Assembly (NCBI GenBank): GCA_002168015.1 | Contig: NHCX01000023.1 | Coordinates: 13,426-32,582 of the forward strand | Direction of reading: 5' to 3' | Origin: Verrucomicrobia bacterium TMED44 | Lineage (GTDB): Bacteria > Verrucomicrobiota > Verrucomicrobiia > Opitutales > Seribacteraceae | Length of the DNA stretch: 19,157 bases | Shown: in pieces, positions 1 through 7,724 of the stretch | Layout: each line of letters begins with the position of its first letter | How positions within the stretch are numbered: the stretch's first letter is position 1 | Position numbers and translations under genes: made by a program | Notes under the pieces: model-generated | What the model was told of the DNA's origin: nothing | The model's input: only the letters and a program-made list of their open reading frames with translations | Database searches by the model: none

Positions 1-323
1 TTACATTTCCCTGAGCTTGACCAAGAAATTACATTTCCTTTCATGTCAGAGAAACAAACCTTCGTGTTGTTAAAAGTCGCGACTATAAAGCAAATGCCTG
101 AAGATATGTTTTTACTTCCTTTTGCCTTACGAATTTTAACCTGTTCAATATTTGCCCCCAACAGATCCGCCGCGGTTTCCTCTTTTTTAGCAGAAGTTTT
201 CTCCTCCGAAGATTTGGAATCCTCAACCGTGTCTGGATTTTTTGTTTCAACAACGGTCTTATCGGCAACTGCTTGAGGTTCTTCAATATTCTCTACCTCT
301 TCTTTTGAATTTTCTTCGCTCAT
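1..323 (-). CDS. rpsK: 30S ribosomal protein S11, 5' part (gene runs off the window)
   Basis: S11 binds 16S rRNA in the 30S platform and helps shape the mRNA exit/E-site region. The reading frame opens with ATG at 323 and stays open to the window edge, giving 107 residues. Residues about 62-107 match the S11 core start: a basic stretch ([10 protein letters not shown]), an SSG turn, the ATFNNT motif and GNVISW. The rest of the fold lies outside the window. Residues 1-60 are an added N-terminal tail with 18 acidic and 7 lysine residues by my count, about 57 residues longer than in E. coli S11 and of low complexity. The start is the first ATG after the rpsM stop, with a 9-bp gap and only a weak GAG upstream. 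rpsM directly upstream fits the usual rpsM-rpsK pair. I am sure of the identity; the exact start could be a later codon, though none nearby has a better ribosome site. Confidence 0.93.
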   Translation of the reverse strand, partial: MSEENSKEEVENIEEPQAVADKTVVETKNPDTVEDSKSSEEKTSAKKEETAADLLGANIEQVKIRKAKGSKNISSGICFIVATFNNTKVCFSDMKGNVISWSSSGKC

Positions 324-332
324 AACTTTACT

Positions 333-707
333 CTAGGTTTTTCTGATAACGCCAACGGTTTTCCTTCCTCCCTTTCGAGTCCGTGCGTTAGTTATAGTTC
401 TTTGACCCCTTACAGGCAGTCCTCGCTGATGCCTGAGTCCACGATAGCAACGTATGCTTTGTAGGCGCTTTAAGTTGTTGGTTACTGCTCGTCGAAGATC
501 ACCTTCAACCATTATTTTGTTATCAATAATATAATTACTGATGAGACTTAATTCCTGCTCGGTTAACTCTTGTGTTCTACGATCGGGATCAATACCCACA
601 GTATCTAAAATTTCTTTCGCACGGGTAGGACCCACTCCGTAAATATAACGAAGGGAATACTCGACTTTCTTGCGGTTTGGTATGTCTACACCCAGTAATC
701 TTGCCAT
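333..707 (-). CDS. rpsM: 30S ribosomal protein S13
   Basis: S13 sits in the 30S head, touches the P-site tRNA through its C-terminal tail and forms bridges to the 50S subunit. The 124-residue protein has the full family layout: the N-terminal [12 protein letters not shown] segment, the helical body with [11 protein letters not shown], the [19 protein letters not shown] motif near residues 87-106, and the basic C-terminal tail with ARTRKGG. Length is normal. It follows secY with a 12-bp gap, whereas in many bacteria map, infA and rpmJ lie between them; none is here. It has the best Shine-Dalgarno of the window (AGGAG, 9 bases before ATG), overlapping the secY stop. The stop is TAG and rpsK follows 9 bp later. 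Identity is certain. Confidence 0.98.
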   Translation of the reverse strand: MARLLGVDIPNRKKVEYSLRYIYGVGPTRAKEILDTVGIDPDRRTQELTEQELSLISNYIIDNKIMVEGDLRRAVTNNLKRLQSIRCYRGLRHQRGLPVRGQRTITNARTRKGGRKTVGVIRKT

Positions 708-716
708 AATATATTT

Positions 717-721
717 CTCCT
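717..721 (-). promoter_or_regulatory. Shine-Dalgarno site for rpsM
   Basis: AGGAG on the minus strand lies 9 bases before the rpsM ATG and overlaps the TAG stop of secY. It is the strongest ribosome-binding match in a window where most genes have none. It supports the rpsM start and would let translation restart as ribosomes finish secY. Confidence 0.8.
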
Positions 722-2270
722 AATTTAAAATGAATTCTTTAATACCTAAACTAATAAAACCAAGAGCAAATAAAGCTCCTGCAATTAAAAGAAGGGGTCG
801 CCATTGTGCTTCAAAATCCTTGAGTTCTAGGGACTCAATTCCCTGACCTGTGTTGGTTGATCTTCCCTTAATACGACCCTTGCGCAAAAAACCGTCATAA
901 TGCCTTTGCAATAGGAAGGTTTCGATCTGCCTCATCGTGTCAAGTACAACTCCGACGATAATAAGCATACCTGTTCCACCAAAAAAAGTAGCAACATTGT
1001 AGGAAACATTTGCAGTCTTAAAAATAAAATCTGGAAATACCGCGATCACAGTTAGAAAAATCGCACCAGCTAAAGTAAGACGAGTCATAACAAAATCTAA
1101 AAATTTGGCTGTATGATCACCGGGTCTAACGCCAGGAACATAACCTCCATTCTTTTTCAAATCGTCTGCAATTTGTACTGGCTTGAACATAATTGAAACC
1201 CAAAAATAACTAAAAACCAAGATCAGACCGCCATAAACCAAGTAATAAACCCAACCTCTGCTTGCAAAAACATTTGCCAAATCGATAGCCCAATCTTGCT
1301 CAAATGCAGCTCCAAAAGTCCTAAGCAGTTGAGCGGGAAACATCAGAATCGCACTTGCAAAAATAACTGGCATTACGCCTGCGTAATTTACCTTAAGGGG
1401 GAGAAAAGAACTTTGACCACCAAATACCTTACGACCGACCATTCTTTTGGCATATTGTACAGGTATTTTCCTTTGCGCCTGAGTAACTGCGATGATGCCA
1501 GCCACGACGATCAGGAATAAGCCAACCATTAATACGCCCTTCAAGATAACCAAATTGTCTTCATCAGGTGCCAAAAAGATGAGAGCATAAGCATCTGAAA
1601 GAGCCTTAGGTAAGTCTGCAAGGATTCCGACCGTAATCAGTAATGATATTCCGTTACCAATTCCCCTTTGTGTAATTTGTTCTCCGAGCCACATCAGAAT
1701 CAATGAACCTGTAGTCAGAAAAATAATTGTATTAAATAAAAAGAGTGTCGGAGACGCTGCTATCACAATTGGTCCTAAAGGATTACCATCCACACCTAAC
1801 TCTGTAGGATTAAATCCCTGTATCAGACTTCCTGGACTATCTCGAAGTGCAACAGCGAGTAATCCACCTTGAACCAGACAAATAAAAATAGTCAGGTAAC
1901 GGGTATATTGAGATATTTTTTGTCTACCGGGTTCTCCTTCCTGCTGTAGCCTGGCTAAAGTTGGGAAAACTGCACCCATAAGCTGCATAATAATGGATGC
2001 ACTGATGTAGGGCATAATACCTAAGGCAAATAGGGCACCATTAAGAAGTGCACCCCCTGTAAACATGTTGTAAAAGCCTAAAATATCATTGCCTTCTGAC
2101 TCGCTTCTGGTTGATTCCCTAAGTTCAAAAAATTCTTTAATAGGTGCTGGGTCTACACCAGGTAAAGGAATATTCGCACCGACCCTAGCAATAAATAACA
2201 AAGCTAAAGTAAAGAAAATCTTCTGCCTTAGTTCAGGTATTTTTAAAGAGTTAGTGAATGCGGATAGCAT
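720..2270 (-). CDS. secY: Preprotein translocase subunit SecY, with extra C-terminal segment
   Basis: SecY is the pore of the SecYEG channel, which passes unfolded proteins across, or laterally into, the inner membrane. The 516-residue protein shows the ten-helix body: start of TM1 after KIPELRQKIFF, the plug/TM2 region with NMFTGGALLNGALFALGIMPYI, the WLGEQITQRGIGNGIS motif, the cytosolic loop with QAQRKIPVQYAKR, and the NGGYVPGVRPG loop near the ribosome/SecA contact. The usual family end is near RHYDGFLRKGRIKGR (about residue 470). Here 46 more residues follow, including a hydrophobic run at about 492-510, which suggests an eleventh membrane helix. E. coli SecY has 443 residues. ATG at 2270 has no Shine-Dalgarno and is preceded by a CT-rich stretch. 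It lies between rplO (24 bp) and rpsM (12 bp), as in spc operons. Identity is certain; the topology of the tail is inferred. Confidence 0.98.
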   Translation of the reverse strand: MLSAFTNSLKIPELRQKIFFTLALLFIARVGANIPLPGVDPAPIKEFFELRESTRSESEGNDILGFYNMFTGGALLNGALFALGIMPYISASIIMQLMGAVFPTLARLQQEGEPGRQKISQYTRYLTIFICLVQGGLLAVALRDSPGSLIQGFNPTELGVDGNPLGPIVIAASPTLFLFNTIIFLTTGSLILMWLGEQITQRGIGNGISLLITVGILADLPKALSDAYALIFLAPDEDNLVILKGVLMVGLFLIVVAGIIAVTQAQRKIPVQYAKRMVGRKVFGGQSSFLPLKVNYAGVMPVIFASAILMFPAQLLRTFGAAFEQDWAIDLANVFASRGWVYYLVYGGLILVFSYFWVSIMFKPVQIADDLKKNGGYVPGVRPGDHTAKFLDFVMTRLTLAGAIFLTVIAVFPDFIFKTANVSYNVATFFGGTGMLIIVGVVLDTMRQIETFLLQRHYDGFLRKGRIKGRSTNTGQGIESLELKDFEAQWRPLLLIAGALFALGFISLGIKEFILN

Positions 2271-2294
2271 GAGAAAAGAAAGATGTTACTATTT

Positions 2295-2726
2295 CTATAA
2301 ACTGCATTCTCCGCCTGCAGCTTCAATCTTAGCCTTGGCTGAGTTAGAAATTAAGTCCACTTTAACCTTAAATGATTTGGAAATATCACCGTCGCCCAAA
2401 AGTTTTATTTTGGTTGCATTAGGTCTAACAAGGCCAGCTGCTTTAAGTGTAACCATGTCCACAACATCACCTTCCACTTTTTCTAAATCAGCAACATTTA
2501 CAATAGCACATGGCTTCCGGAATCTAGCTTGGCTAAAACCTCTTTGAGGAAGTTTTCTGAATAAAGGCATCTGTCCACCCTCAAAGCCTGCTCGCAGAGA
2601 ATAACCTGAGCGGGCTCCAGCGCCTTTATGGCCTCGGCAACAGGTTTTGCCATGCCCGTTACCCTCTCCGCGACCAAGACGTTTCTTCTCGCGGTTAGGA
2701 CCTTTTGGTAAATTTGATTCTTTCAT
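2295..2726 (-). CDS. rplO: 50S ribosomal protein L15
   Basis: L15 is a late-assembly protein of the 50S subunit that threads its extended N-terminus between 23S rRNA domains. The 143-residue sequence has the typical glycine- and arginine-rich N-terminus (KRLGRGEGNGHGKTCCRGHK), the FEGGQMPLFRKLPQRGF motif at about residues 49-65, and the globular C-terminal part with the G(D/N)G-type loop. Length matches the family. It normally follows rpmD (L30), but only 20 bp separate it from rpsE here, too short for rpmD. No Shine-Dalgarno is seen before the ATG at 2726. The stop is TAG and secY follows after 24 bp. Confidence 0.98.
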   Translation of the reverse strand: MKESNLPKGPNREKKRLGRGEGNGHGKTCCRGHKGAGARSGYSLRAGFEGGQMPLFRKLPQRGFSQARFRKPCAIVNVADLEKVEGDVVDMVTLKAAGLVRPNATKIKLLGDGDISKSFKVKVDLISNSAKAKIEAAGGECSL

Positions 2727-2746
2727 GAGACTAGTAATAAGATAAG

Positions 2747-3322
2747 TTATTCGGAAGTACTCTCGACAGGTGCGGGTGTTTGAATAACTTCACGAGTAAA
2801 GGAAGGGCCAAAAACAGTTTCACCTCGTATTTCAGAAATTTCACTAGCTGTACGCAGTTGAAGTAAACCGTCCATCGTTGCTGACACAACAGAAAGTTGA
2901 TTATTAGATCCTAGAGATTTAGAAAGCACATTTTTTACTCCAGCAGCTTCAAGAACAGCACGTACTCCCCCACCAGCTATGATACCAGTTCCAGGTCTTG
3001 CTGGTCTTAGCATTACTTTCCCTCCATCATGAGTACCCAAAACCGGGTGGGGCAAGGTATCACCAGAGATAGACACATTTCGCATTGCTTTTTTGGCCTG
3101 ATCTGTACCTTTACGGATCGCGTCAGGAACCATCTGAGCCTTACCATATCCAAATCCTACATTCCCAGATTGGTCGCCTACAACAACAAGTGCAGCAAAG
3201 CTAAATCTTCTTCCACCCTTTACTACTTTCGCACATCGATTGATATGAACTACTTTCTCAAAAAGTTCTGGTTCATTATCCTCGAGTTTTTCTTGTTTGG
3301 ATTTTTTGGGGAATTTTTTCAT
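2747..3322 (-). CDS. rpsE: 30S ribosomal protein S5
   Basis: S5 binds the 30S shoulder near the mRNA entry channel and takes part in decoding accuracy and helicase activity. The 191-residue protein has a double-stranded-RNA-binding N-terminal domain and a C-terminal S5 domain. The spectinomycin-site loop [10 protein letters not shown] (about residues 33-42) is intact, followed by [14 protein letters not shown], the [12 protein letters not shown] loop and [23 protein letters not shown]. The first 20 residues are a charged extension common in the family, and the tail is slightly acidic. The start ATG at 3322 is two bases after the rplR stop (TAATTATG), so coupled translation is likely; no Shine-Dalgarno is seen. 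Confidence 0.98.
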   Translation of the reverse strand: MKKFPKKSKQEKLEDNEPELFEKVVHINRCAKVVKGGRRFSFAALVVVGDQSGNVGFGYGKAQMVPDAIRKGTDQAKKAMRNVSISGDTLPHPVLGTHDGGKVMLRPARPGTGIIAGGGVRAVLEAAGVKNVLSKSLGSNNQLSVVSATMDGLLQLRTASEISEIRGETVFGPSFTREVIQTPAPVESTSE

Positions 3323-3324
3323 AA

Positions 3325-3681
3325 TTAAAATTTGATATTCTTGGCACGAAGACCATCAGCAAAAACCTTTATACATCCGTGGTATTTCCGCCCAGCCCGA
3401 TCAAAAACAATGGTAGTTATGCCATTTTTGGAAAGGGATTCTCCAAATTCATCACCCATTTTTTCCGCACCTTTTAAATTTGGCAATAAGTCCTTAAAAT
3501 TCTCAGAGTTGGTAGACGCTGATGCCACAGTGTGCCCTTTTTCATCATCTATACATTGAGCATGAATATTTTTATTCGAAAAACGGACGGTGACCCGTGG
3601 TCGAGATGTAGTACCTTTAACTTTTTTTCGGATTCTCCACCTGCGTTTTTGAGCAAGATTTCTTTTTTTAAATAAATTCAT
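3325..3681 (-). CDS. rplR: 50S ribosomal protein L18
   Basis: L18 binds 5S rRNA together with L5 and anchors it in the central protuberance of the 50S subunit. The 118-residue sequence has the basic N-terminal stretch ([20 protein letters not shown]), the [16 protein letters not shown] strand, and the conserved C-terminal [21 protein letters not shown] block near residues 92-112. Length is normal for bacteria. It lies between rplF (19-bp gap) and rpsE (2-bp gap), the standard spc order. No Shine-Dalgarno precedes the ATG at 3681. Confidence 0.98.
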   Translation of the reverse strand: MNLFKKRNLAQKRRWRIRKKVKGTTSRPRVTVRFSNKNIHAQCIDDEKGHTVASASTNSENFKDLLPNLKGAEKMGDEFGESLSKNGITTIVFDRAGRKYHGCIKVFADGLRAKNIKF

Positions 3682-3700
3682 AATACGATTCGATTTTTAA

Positions 3701-4237
3701 TTAAGCCGACTTCTTACCTTCTTTTCTTCGAACATACTCACCTACAATACGAACGCCTTTTCCTTTGTAGGGCTCAACTGGATAATAACTTTTTATTTCA
3801 GCAGCCAATTGTCCAACTTTCTGCTTGTCGGGTCCTTCCACATGAATTTTGACATTGTCGGCAACAGATACAGTTACACCATCCGGAATGGGATGTTCAA
3901 TTGGGTGCGAGTAACCTAACTCTAAATCAATCAAGCTACCTTTGACCGTTGCTCTAAAACCCACTCCTTCTATGAGTAAATTTTTAAAGAAATTATCAGT
4001 AACTCCTTGAACCATATTAGCAATAAGTGATCGCGTAGTGCCAAAGATAGCTTTTGAATTCCTTGATTCTTCTACCTGAGTCACAGAAATTACATTATCT
4101 TCTACATTAATTTTTACGAGAGGTGAGACTTTTTGCGTTAGCTCACCTTTTGGGCCCTTAATTGCGATAACATCATCTTCTAGAGACACAGTAACGCCTG
4201 AGGGTATATCGACGGGTAATTTTCCAATTCTACTCAT
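3701..4237 (-). CDS. rplF: 50S ribosomal protein L6
   Basis: L6 lies at the base of the L7/L12 stalk near the sarcin-ricin loop and supports elongation-factor binding. The protein starts MSRIGKLPVDIPSG, the usual L6 N-terminus, and has 178 residues with two repeated L6 domains and the C-terminal VEPYKGKGVR motif and basic tail. The frame stays open seven codons further upstream to a TTG at 4258, but that would overlap the rpsH stop and add residues not found in the family, so ATG at 4237 is chosen. No Shine-Dalgarno is seen before it. The gap to rpsH is 14 bp. Identity is certain, the start nearly so. Confidence 0.97.
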   Translation of the reverse strand: MSRIGKLPVDIPSGVTVSLEDDVIAIKGPKGELTQKVSPLVKINVEDNVISVTQVEESRNSKAIFGTTRSLIANMVQGVTDNFFKNLLIEGVGFRATVKGSLIDLELGYSHPIEHPIPDGVTVSVADNVKIHVEGPDKQKVGQLAAEIKSYYPVEPYKGKGVRIVGEYVRRKEGKKSA

Positions 4238-4251
4238 TTCAAAATTAATTG

Positions 4252-4650
4252 CTACCAAACACTACAGAGCAATTCTCCTCCAAGTTTGTTTTTTCGGGCA
4301 GCACGGTCATCCATTATGCCTTTTGGGGTGCTTAAAATAGATATTCCAAGGCCACCAAGAATTCTGGGAATTTCACGATAACCACAATAGGATCTCCTGC
4401 CAGGTTTACTTACTCGGGACAGGCCACGGATAGCATGCTCACCATTTACATATTTCAAATGTACCTCAAGTTGCTTAATCCCTGACTCCGATTTGGTTTC
4501 AGAAATTTTTTCAACAAAACCTCTATCTCGAAGAATTGTAGCAATACCTGTTCTTAAATTTGAGTGGGGATATTCGCAAGTTGCTTTTCCGGCACTTCCA
4601 GCGTTTCGAATAACAGTTATGAAGTCACCTATCGTATCATGTACAGCCAT
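4252..4650 (-). CDS. rpsH: 30S ribosomal protein S8
   Basis: S8 binds helix 21 of 16S rRNA early in 30S assembly; in E. coli it also represses the spc operon at the rplE start. The 132-residue sequence has the expected N-terminus (DTIGDFITVIRNAG), a central KPGRRSY segment, and the C-terminal signature STPKGIMDDRAARKNKLGG ending in ELLCSVW. Length is normal. It sits between rpsN (19 bp) and rplF (14 bp). No Shine-Dalgarno is visible before ATG 4650. The stop is TAG. I did not find a clear S8-site mimic around rplE, though no fold was computed. Confidence 0.98.
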   Translation of the reverse strand: MAVHDTIGDFITVIRNAGSAGKATCEYPHSNLRTGIATILRDRGFVEKISETKSESGIKQLEVHLKYVNGEHAIRGLSRVSKPGRRSYCGYREIPRILGGLGISILSTPKGIMDDRAARKNKLGGELLCSVW

Positions 4651-4669
4651 AGTTAAAAAATTTGTTGGG

Positions 4670-4975
4670 TTACCAGGAGGACTTGATTATTCCAGGCATC
4701 TTACCTTGTAATGCGAGTTCCCTGAAAGTAATTCTTGAAAGACCGAATTTACGAATAGTTGCTCGAGGACGACCGGTTAGTGTGCAACGCCTGACCAATC
4801 TGACAGGAGATGAGTTTTTAGGAAGTTTATCTAGTTTAGATTGAGCCAAATAGAACTCTTCTTCACTTGTCTCTGGGTTGGACAAAATCTGTTTTAATTC
4901 CGCTCTTTTTGCAGCGTATCGAGAAACAAGTCTTTCTCTTTTTTTATTGCGATGGATTACTGATTTTTTAGCCAT
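4670..4975 (-). CDS. rpsN: 30S ribosomal protein S14, long zinc-free type
   Basis: S14 is a late 30S head protein needed for the aminoacyl-tRNA site. The 101-residue form is the long one without a zinc knuckle: it has one cysteine (Cys64) in [17 protein letters not shown], where the short zinc type has two CxxC pairs, and it ends in IPG-type [10 protein letters not shown]. The N-terminal half is a charged helical stretch usual for the long form. It replaces the zinc type at the same locus. Gaps are 12 bp to rplE and 19 bp to rpsH. No Shine-Dalgarno is seen before ATG 4975. The form fits an organism that limits zinc in its ribosome, an inference discussed in the findings. Confidence 0.98.
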   Translation of the reverse strand: MAKKSVIHRNKKRERLVSRYAAKRAELKQILSNPETSEEEFYLAQSKLDKLPKNSSPVRLVRRCTLTGRPRATIRKFGLSRITFRELALQGKMPGIIKSSW

Positions 4976-4987
4976 GGTAAAATTATT

Positions 4988-5554
4988 TTAAGCTGCAGTT
5001 TGTTCTGAAGAAGAATGCTTCCGGAAAGGAACCCCTAGAAGTTTAAGAAGTTCTGCCCCTTCGTTATCTGAATTAGCATTGGTGACGATAGAAATATCCA
5101 TGCCAGTATTCACTCTTTGTCTCTCAACATTGATTTCAGGAAAAATACTATGATCGGTTATCCCTAGGGTGTAATTACCTTGGCCATCCAATTTTGAAGG
5201 CACGCCTCTAAAGTCGCGAATATTAGGTAGAGCAATCGCAATCAGACGAAGAAGGAAATCCCACATTTTGTTGCCTCTTAATGTAACTTTAATTCCTACA
5301 GGCATACCTTGACGAAGTTTGAAATTGGAAACGCTCATTTTGGCCTTCACCACAACGGGTGATTGACCGGACAACGATGCGATGTCCTTTCGAAGTTCAA
5401 TCACTCCATTTTTATCCATCTCCGCACCAAAGGAACTGTTGATTACAACCTTTTCAATCTTAGGCACTTGATGGATATTTGTATAACCCATAGATTTCCT
5501 TAGGGCAGGAACCACTTCATTTAAGTAGGTATTTTTTAGTGATGGTACGCTCAT
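4988..5554 (-). CDS. rplE: 50S ribosomal protein L5
   Basis: L5 binds 5S rRNA and contacts the P-site tRNA and S13 across the subunit interface. The 188-residue sequence has the PKIEKVVINSSFG strand, the SGQSPVVVKAKMSVSNFKLRQGMPVG block (about residues 62-87) and the C-terminal DFRGVPSKLDGQGNYTLGI and FPEINVE motifs. Length is slightly above the usual 179 because of a polar C-terminal tail. ATG at 5554 follows the rplX stop by 12 bp with no Shine-Dalgarno. Gene order is standard for spc. Confidence 0.98.
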   Translation of the reverse strand: MSVPSLKNTYLNEVVPALRKSMGYTNIHQVPKIEKVVINSSFGAEMDKNGVIELRKDIASLSGQSPVVVKAKMSVSNFKLRQGMPVGIKVTLRGNKMWDFLLRLIAIALPNIRDFRGVPSKLDGQGNYTLGITDHSIFPEINVERQRVNTGMDISIVTNANSDNEGAELLKLLGVPFRKHSSSEQTAA

Positions 5555-5566
5555 TTTAAAATAATG

Positions 5567-5788
5567 CTATGCCTTCTTAACATTGGAATAGTGAATGGAA
5601 GCTTCGCGCTCCACGATAGAACCCTGTGGATTATCTTGAGTTTTTCGTTCATGTTTTTTTGACATGTTAATACCTTCAACCAAGATACGGTTTTTCTCAC
5701 GTTCAACTTCAAGGATTTTACCCTTACTACCCTTATCATCGCCAGCAATAACGACAACCTCATCTCCTTTTTTTAATTTAGTAGCCAT
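5567..5788 (-). CDS. rplX: 50S ribosomal protein L24
   Basis: L24 starts 50S assembly by binding the 5' part of 23S rRNA and later sits near the tunnel exit. The short 73-residue protein contains the KOW motif at its N-terminus ([20 protein letters not shown]) followed by the [11 protein letters not shown] stretch and [15 protein letters not shown]. Shorter than the E. coli protein (104 residues) but complete in the KOW core and in line with compact L24 forms. It starts one base after the rplN stop (TAAAATG) and has a GAGG Shine-Dalgarno 9 bases before the ATG, one of few in the window. The stop is TAG. Confidence 0.97.
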   Translation of the reverse strand: MATKLKKGDEVVVIAGDDKGSKGKILEVEREKNRILVEGINMSKKHERKTQDNPQGSIVEREASIHYSNVKKA

Positions 5789-5789
5789 T

Positions 5790-6152
5790 TTACAAAACCT
5801 CTGGTGCTAGGGAAATGATCTTCATATATTTTTGCCGAAGTTCACGAGCGACAGGTCCAAAAATTCGTGTTCCTTTTGGCGTACCGTCATTATTTACAAT
5901 TACAACTGCATTCTCATCAAATCTGAGATAACTACCATCAACTCTCCGTAAAGGAGATTTAGTTCGAACAACTAACGCTCTTACTACAGTTCCTTTTTTA
6001 ACGGATGCTTCAGTAGAACTTTCTTTTACATGACATACTATGATGTCACCGACTGAAGCTGTTTTCTTGTTTTGTCCAATTCTTCTGATCATTCGAACTT
6101 TCTTTGCGCCGGTATTATCAGCGACTTCTAATCTGCTCAGTAACTGTATCAT
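5790..6152 (-). CDS. rplN: 50S ribosomal protein L14
   Basis: L14 lies at the subunit interface of the 50S particle, contacts 16S rRNA helix 14 and is the target of the silencing factor RsfS. The 120-residue sequence is highly typical: [17 protein letters not shown] at the start, the [12 protein letters not shown] strand, [21 protein letters not shown] in the middle, and [13 protein letters not shown] near the end. Length is within the family norm (about 122). It starts 4 bp after the rpsQ stop, with no Shine-Dalgarno, so coupled translation from rpsQ is likely. Confidence 0.98.
   Translation of the reverse strand: MIQLLSRLEVADNTGAKKVRMIRRIGQNKKTASVGDIIVCHVKESSTEASVKKGTVVRALVVRTKSPLRRVDGSYLRFDENAVVIVNNDGTPKGTRIFGPVARELRQKYMKIISLAPEVL
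5798..5801 (-). promoter_or_regulatory. Shine-Dalgarno site for rplX
   Basis: GAGG on the minus strand lies inside the last codons of rplN, 9 bases before the rplX ATG. It supports the chosen rplX start. Confidence 0.6.
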
Positions 6153-6156
6153 GGTT

Positions 6157-6429
6157 TTATAAAGTTGGAGCCTTTTCTAAGACTTCAGTAACTCTCCATC
6201 TTTTAAGTTTACTGATGGGCCGAATAGCCATAATTCGTACCTTATCGCCGACATTAGAATCGTTTTTATCGTCGTGCACATGGACGGTTGTTTTGCGCCG
6301 AATCTCTTTTTTATAAAGAGGGTGAGGCGTTTTGTATTCATAAACAACTTTGATAGACTTATCACCTGTCTTAGACCGGACAAATCCAATCAGTTCTTTA
6401 CGGTTATTTCTGTTTTTATCCTCTGTCAT
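6157..6429 (-). CDS. rpsQ: 30S ribosomal protein S17
   Basis: S17 is an early-binding 30S body protein with an OB fold. The 90-residue sequence has the [18 protein letters not shown] strand (about residues 11-28), the [19 protein letters not shown] block, and the [21 protein letters not shown] segment that marks the family. The first ten residues are a charged extension. It starts 5 bp after the rpmC stop with no Shine-Dalgarno and is followed by rplN after 4 bp, the usual rpmC-rpsQ-rplN run. Confidence 0.98.
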   Translation of the reverse strand: MTEDKNRNNRKELIGFVRSKTGDKSIKVVYEYKTPHPLYKKEIRRKTTVHVHDDKNDSNVGDKVRIMAIRPISKLKRWRVTEVLEKAPTL

Positions 6430-6434
6430 GTAAA

Positions 6435-6641
6435 TTAAGCGTTGGATGGAGCTTCCTCATTGAATTGATTAATCAAGGTCAATATTCTGGCTCGATCACG
6501 ACGAAGTTCCTTGATGACATGAGGGCGCTCAACTTGACCCGTTTGTTTGCGAACTTGTAACTTTAAAAGCTCTTCACCTAACTCGCGTAATTTTTTATTA
6601 AGCTCTGGCAAGGATAAATCTTTTAATTCAGGCATCTTCAT
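6435..6641 (-). CDS. rpmC: 50S ribosomal protein L29
   Basis: L29 is a small two-helix protein at the polypeptide exit tunnel that, with L23, helps dock trigger factor and SRP. The 68-residue sequence shows the family pattern: a first helix with ELKDLSLPELNKKLRELGEE, the KLQVRKQTGQVERPH turn, and a second helix with IKELRRDRARILTLI. Two ATGs lie six bases apart (6641 and 6635); the first is chosen because its MK-MPELKDL aligns with the usual MKxxELRxL start. No Shine-Dalgarno is seen. It lies between rplP (9 bp) and rpsQ (5 bp). Confidence 0.96.
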   Translation of the reverse strand: MKMPELKDLSLPELNKKLRELGEELLKLQVRKQTGQVERPHVIKELRRDRARILTLINQFNEEAPSNA

Positions 6642-6650
6642 ATCGAATAT

Positions 6651-7073
6651 TTAAAAAGAGGTTTGACGAGTTACCAAACGACAACGAAATGGCAGTTTAG
6701 CATCAGCAAGACCAAGTGCCTCTCTTGCTAAACTTATTGAACAACCTGCAATCTCAAAAAGAACATGACCAGGTTTGATTACAGCAACCCAATGATCAAC
6801 GGGTCCCTTACCTTTACCTTGTCTGGTTTCTGCAGGTTTTTTAGTGACAGGCTTGTGAGGGAAAACTCGAATCCAAACTTTACCTTTACGCTTTAAATGT
6901 CTGTTAATAGCAACACGAGCTGCTTCAATTTGGTTGGATGTCATCCGACCCCTGGTTAAGGATTGAATACCGAACTCACCAAACGAAACTGAGTTTCCAC
7001 GTGAAGCCACGCCGCGAACTCGTCCTTTGTGTACTTTTCTGTATTTAGTTCTTGATGGTAATAATTTAGGCAT
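6651..7073 (-). CDS. rplP: 50S ribosomal protein L16
   Basis: L16 sits near the A-site and the elbow of tRNA in the 50S subunit and completes the peptidyl-transferase region. The 140-residue sequence has the [13 protein letters not shown] start, the [24 protein letters not shown] block and [13 protein letters not shown]. The GKGKG loop is preceded by Arg, the residue hydroxylated in E. coli. The C-terminal part has [14 protein letters not shown]. Length is normal. Gap to rpsC is 12 bp; no Shine-Dalgarno before ATG 7073. Confidence 0.98.
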   Translation of the reverse strand: MPKLLPSRTKYRKVHKGRVRGVASRGNSVSFGEFGIQSLTRGRMTSNQIEAARVAINRHLKRKGKVWIRVFPHKPVTKKPAETRQGKGKGPVDHWVAVIKPGHVLFEIAGCSISLAREALGLADAKLPFRCRLVTRQTSF

Positions 7074-7085
7074 AGCAAAAGTTGA

Positions 7086-7721
7086 TTAAAAAAGTTTATC
7101 TTCTTCCTTTAAGCAAATCCAACACTTGATTCCGATGATGCCGTACACAGTATTCGCTTCAACTAATCCGTAATCAATATTTTCTCTTAAAGTATGCAAA
7201 GGAACGCGACCCTCTCTAAGTTGCTCAGTACGTGCAATGTCTGCACCAGCCAATCTGCCAGCACATTGTATGCGAATGCCCTCAGCTCCCATTGACATGG
7301 TTGTTTGAACAGCTTTTTTCATAGCTCTCCTGAATGCAATTCTTCTTTCTAGTTGCAGTGCAACATTCTCAGCTACAAGAGATGCAACTAAATCAGGCTT
7401 TTTGATTTCCTGTATTTCGAGACGAATGTCTTTTCCGACAGTTTTGTTCAAAGTATCCTTGAGTGAATCAAGCTCTTGTCCCTTTCGTCCAATGACTATC
7501 CCAGGTCGTGCTGTCCAAATTGTAACACGTGTGCGAGTGGATGCTCTTTCAATGACAATTCTAGGAACCGAGGCAAAGCGTAATTTTTTTTCTAAAAATC
7601 CACGTATAACATTGTCCTCTTCTATGAACTTGGAGTAGTCGTTTTTGTTGGCGTACCAACGAGCACTCCAGTTACGCCTGACACCAAGCCTAAAACCAAT
7701 TGGATTTACTTTCTGTCCCAT
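7086..7721 (-). CDS. rpsC: 30S ribosomal protein S3
   Basis: S3 forms part of the mRNA entry channel in the 30S head and helps unwind mRNA. The 211-residue protein has the standard GQKVNPIGFRLG start, a KH domain with the GRKG loop at residues 78-81, and a C-terminal S3 domain with AIRRA-like FRRAMKKAV, GIRIQCAGRLAGADIAR and HTLRENIDYG. It ends soon after the conserved YGIIGIKCWI strand, so the tail is shorter than the 233 residues of E. coli. It starts 3 bp after the rplV stop; only a weak GAAG is found upstream. Confidence 0.98.
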   Translation of the reverse strand: MGQKVNPIGFRLGVRRNWSARWYANKNDYSKFIEEDNVIRGFLEKKLRFASVPRIVIERASTRTRVTIWTARPGIVIGRKGQELDSLKDTLNKTVGKDIRLEIQEIKKPDLVASLVAENVALQLERRIAFRRAMKKAVQTTMSMGAEGIRIQCAGRLAGADIARTEQLREGRVPLHTLRENIDYGLVEANTVYGIIGIKCWICLKEEDKLF

Positions 7722-7724
7722 AAT

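Noticed and set aside
2089..2547. 152-codon plus-strand frame across the secY-rplO junction
   Set aside because: It crosses two certain minus-strand genes and resembles no family; treated as chance.
4238..4258. Upstream TTG start for rplF
   Set aside because: It would overlap the rpsH stop and add seven residues before the standard MSRIGKLP N-terminus.
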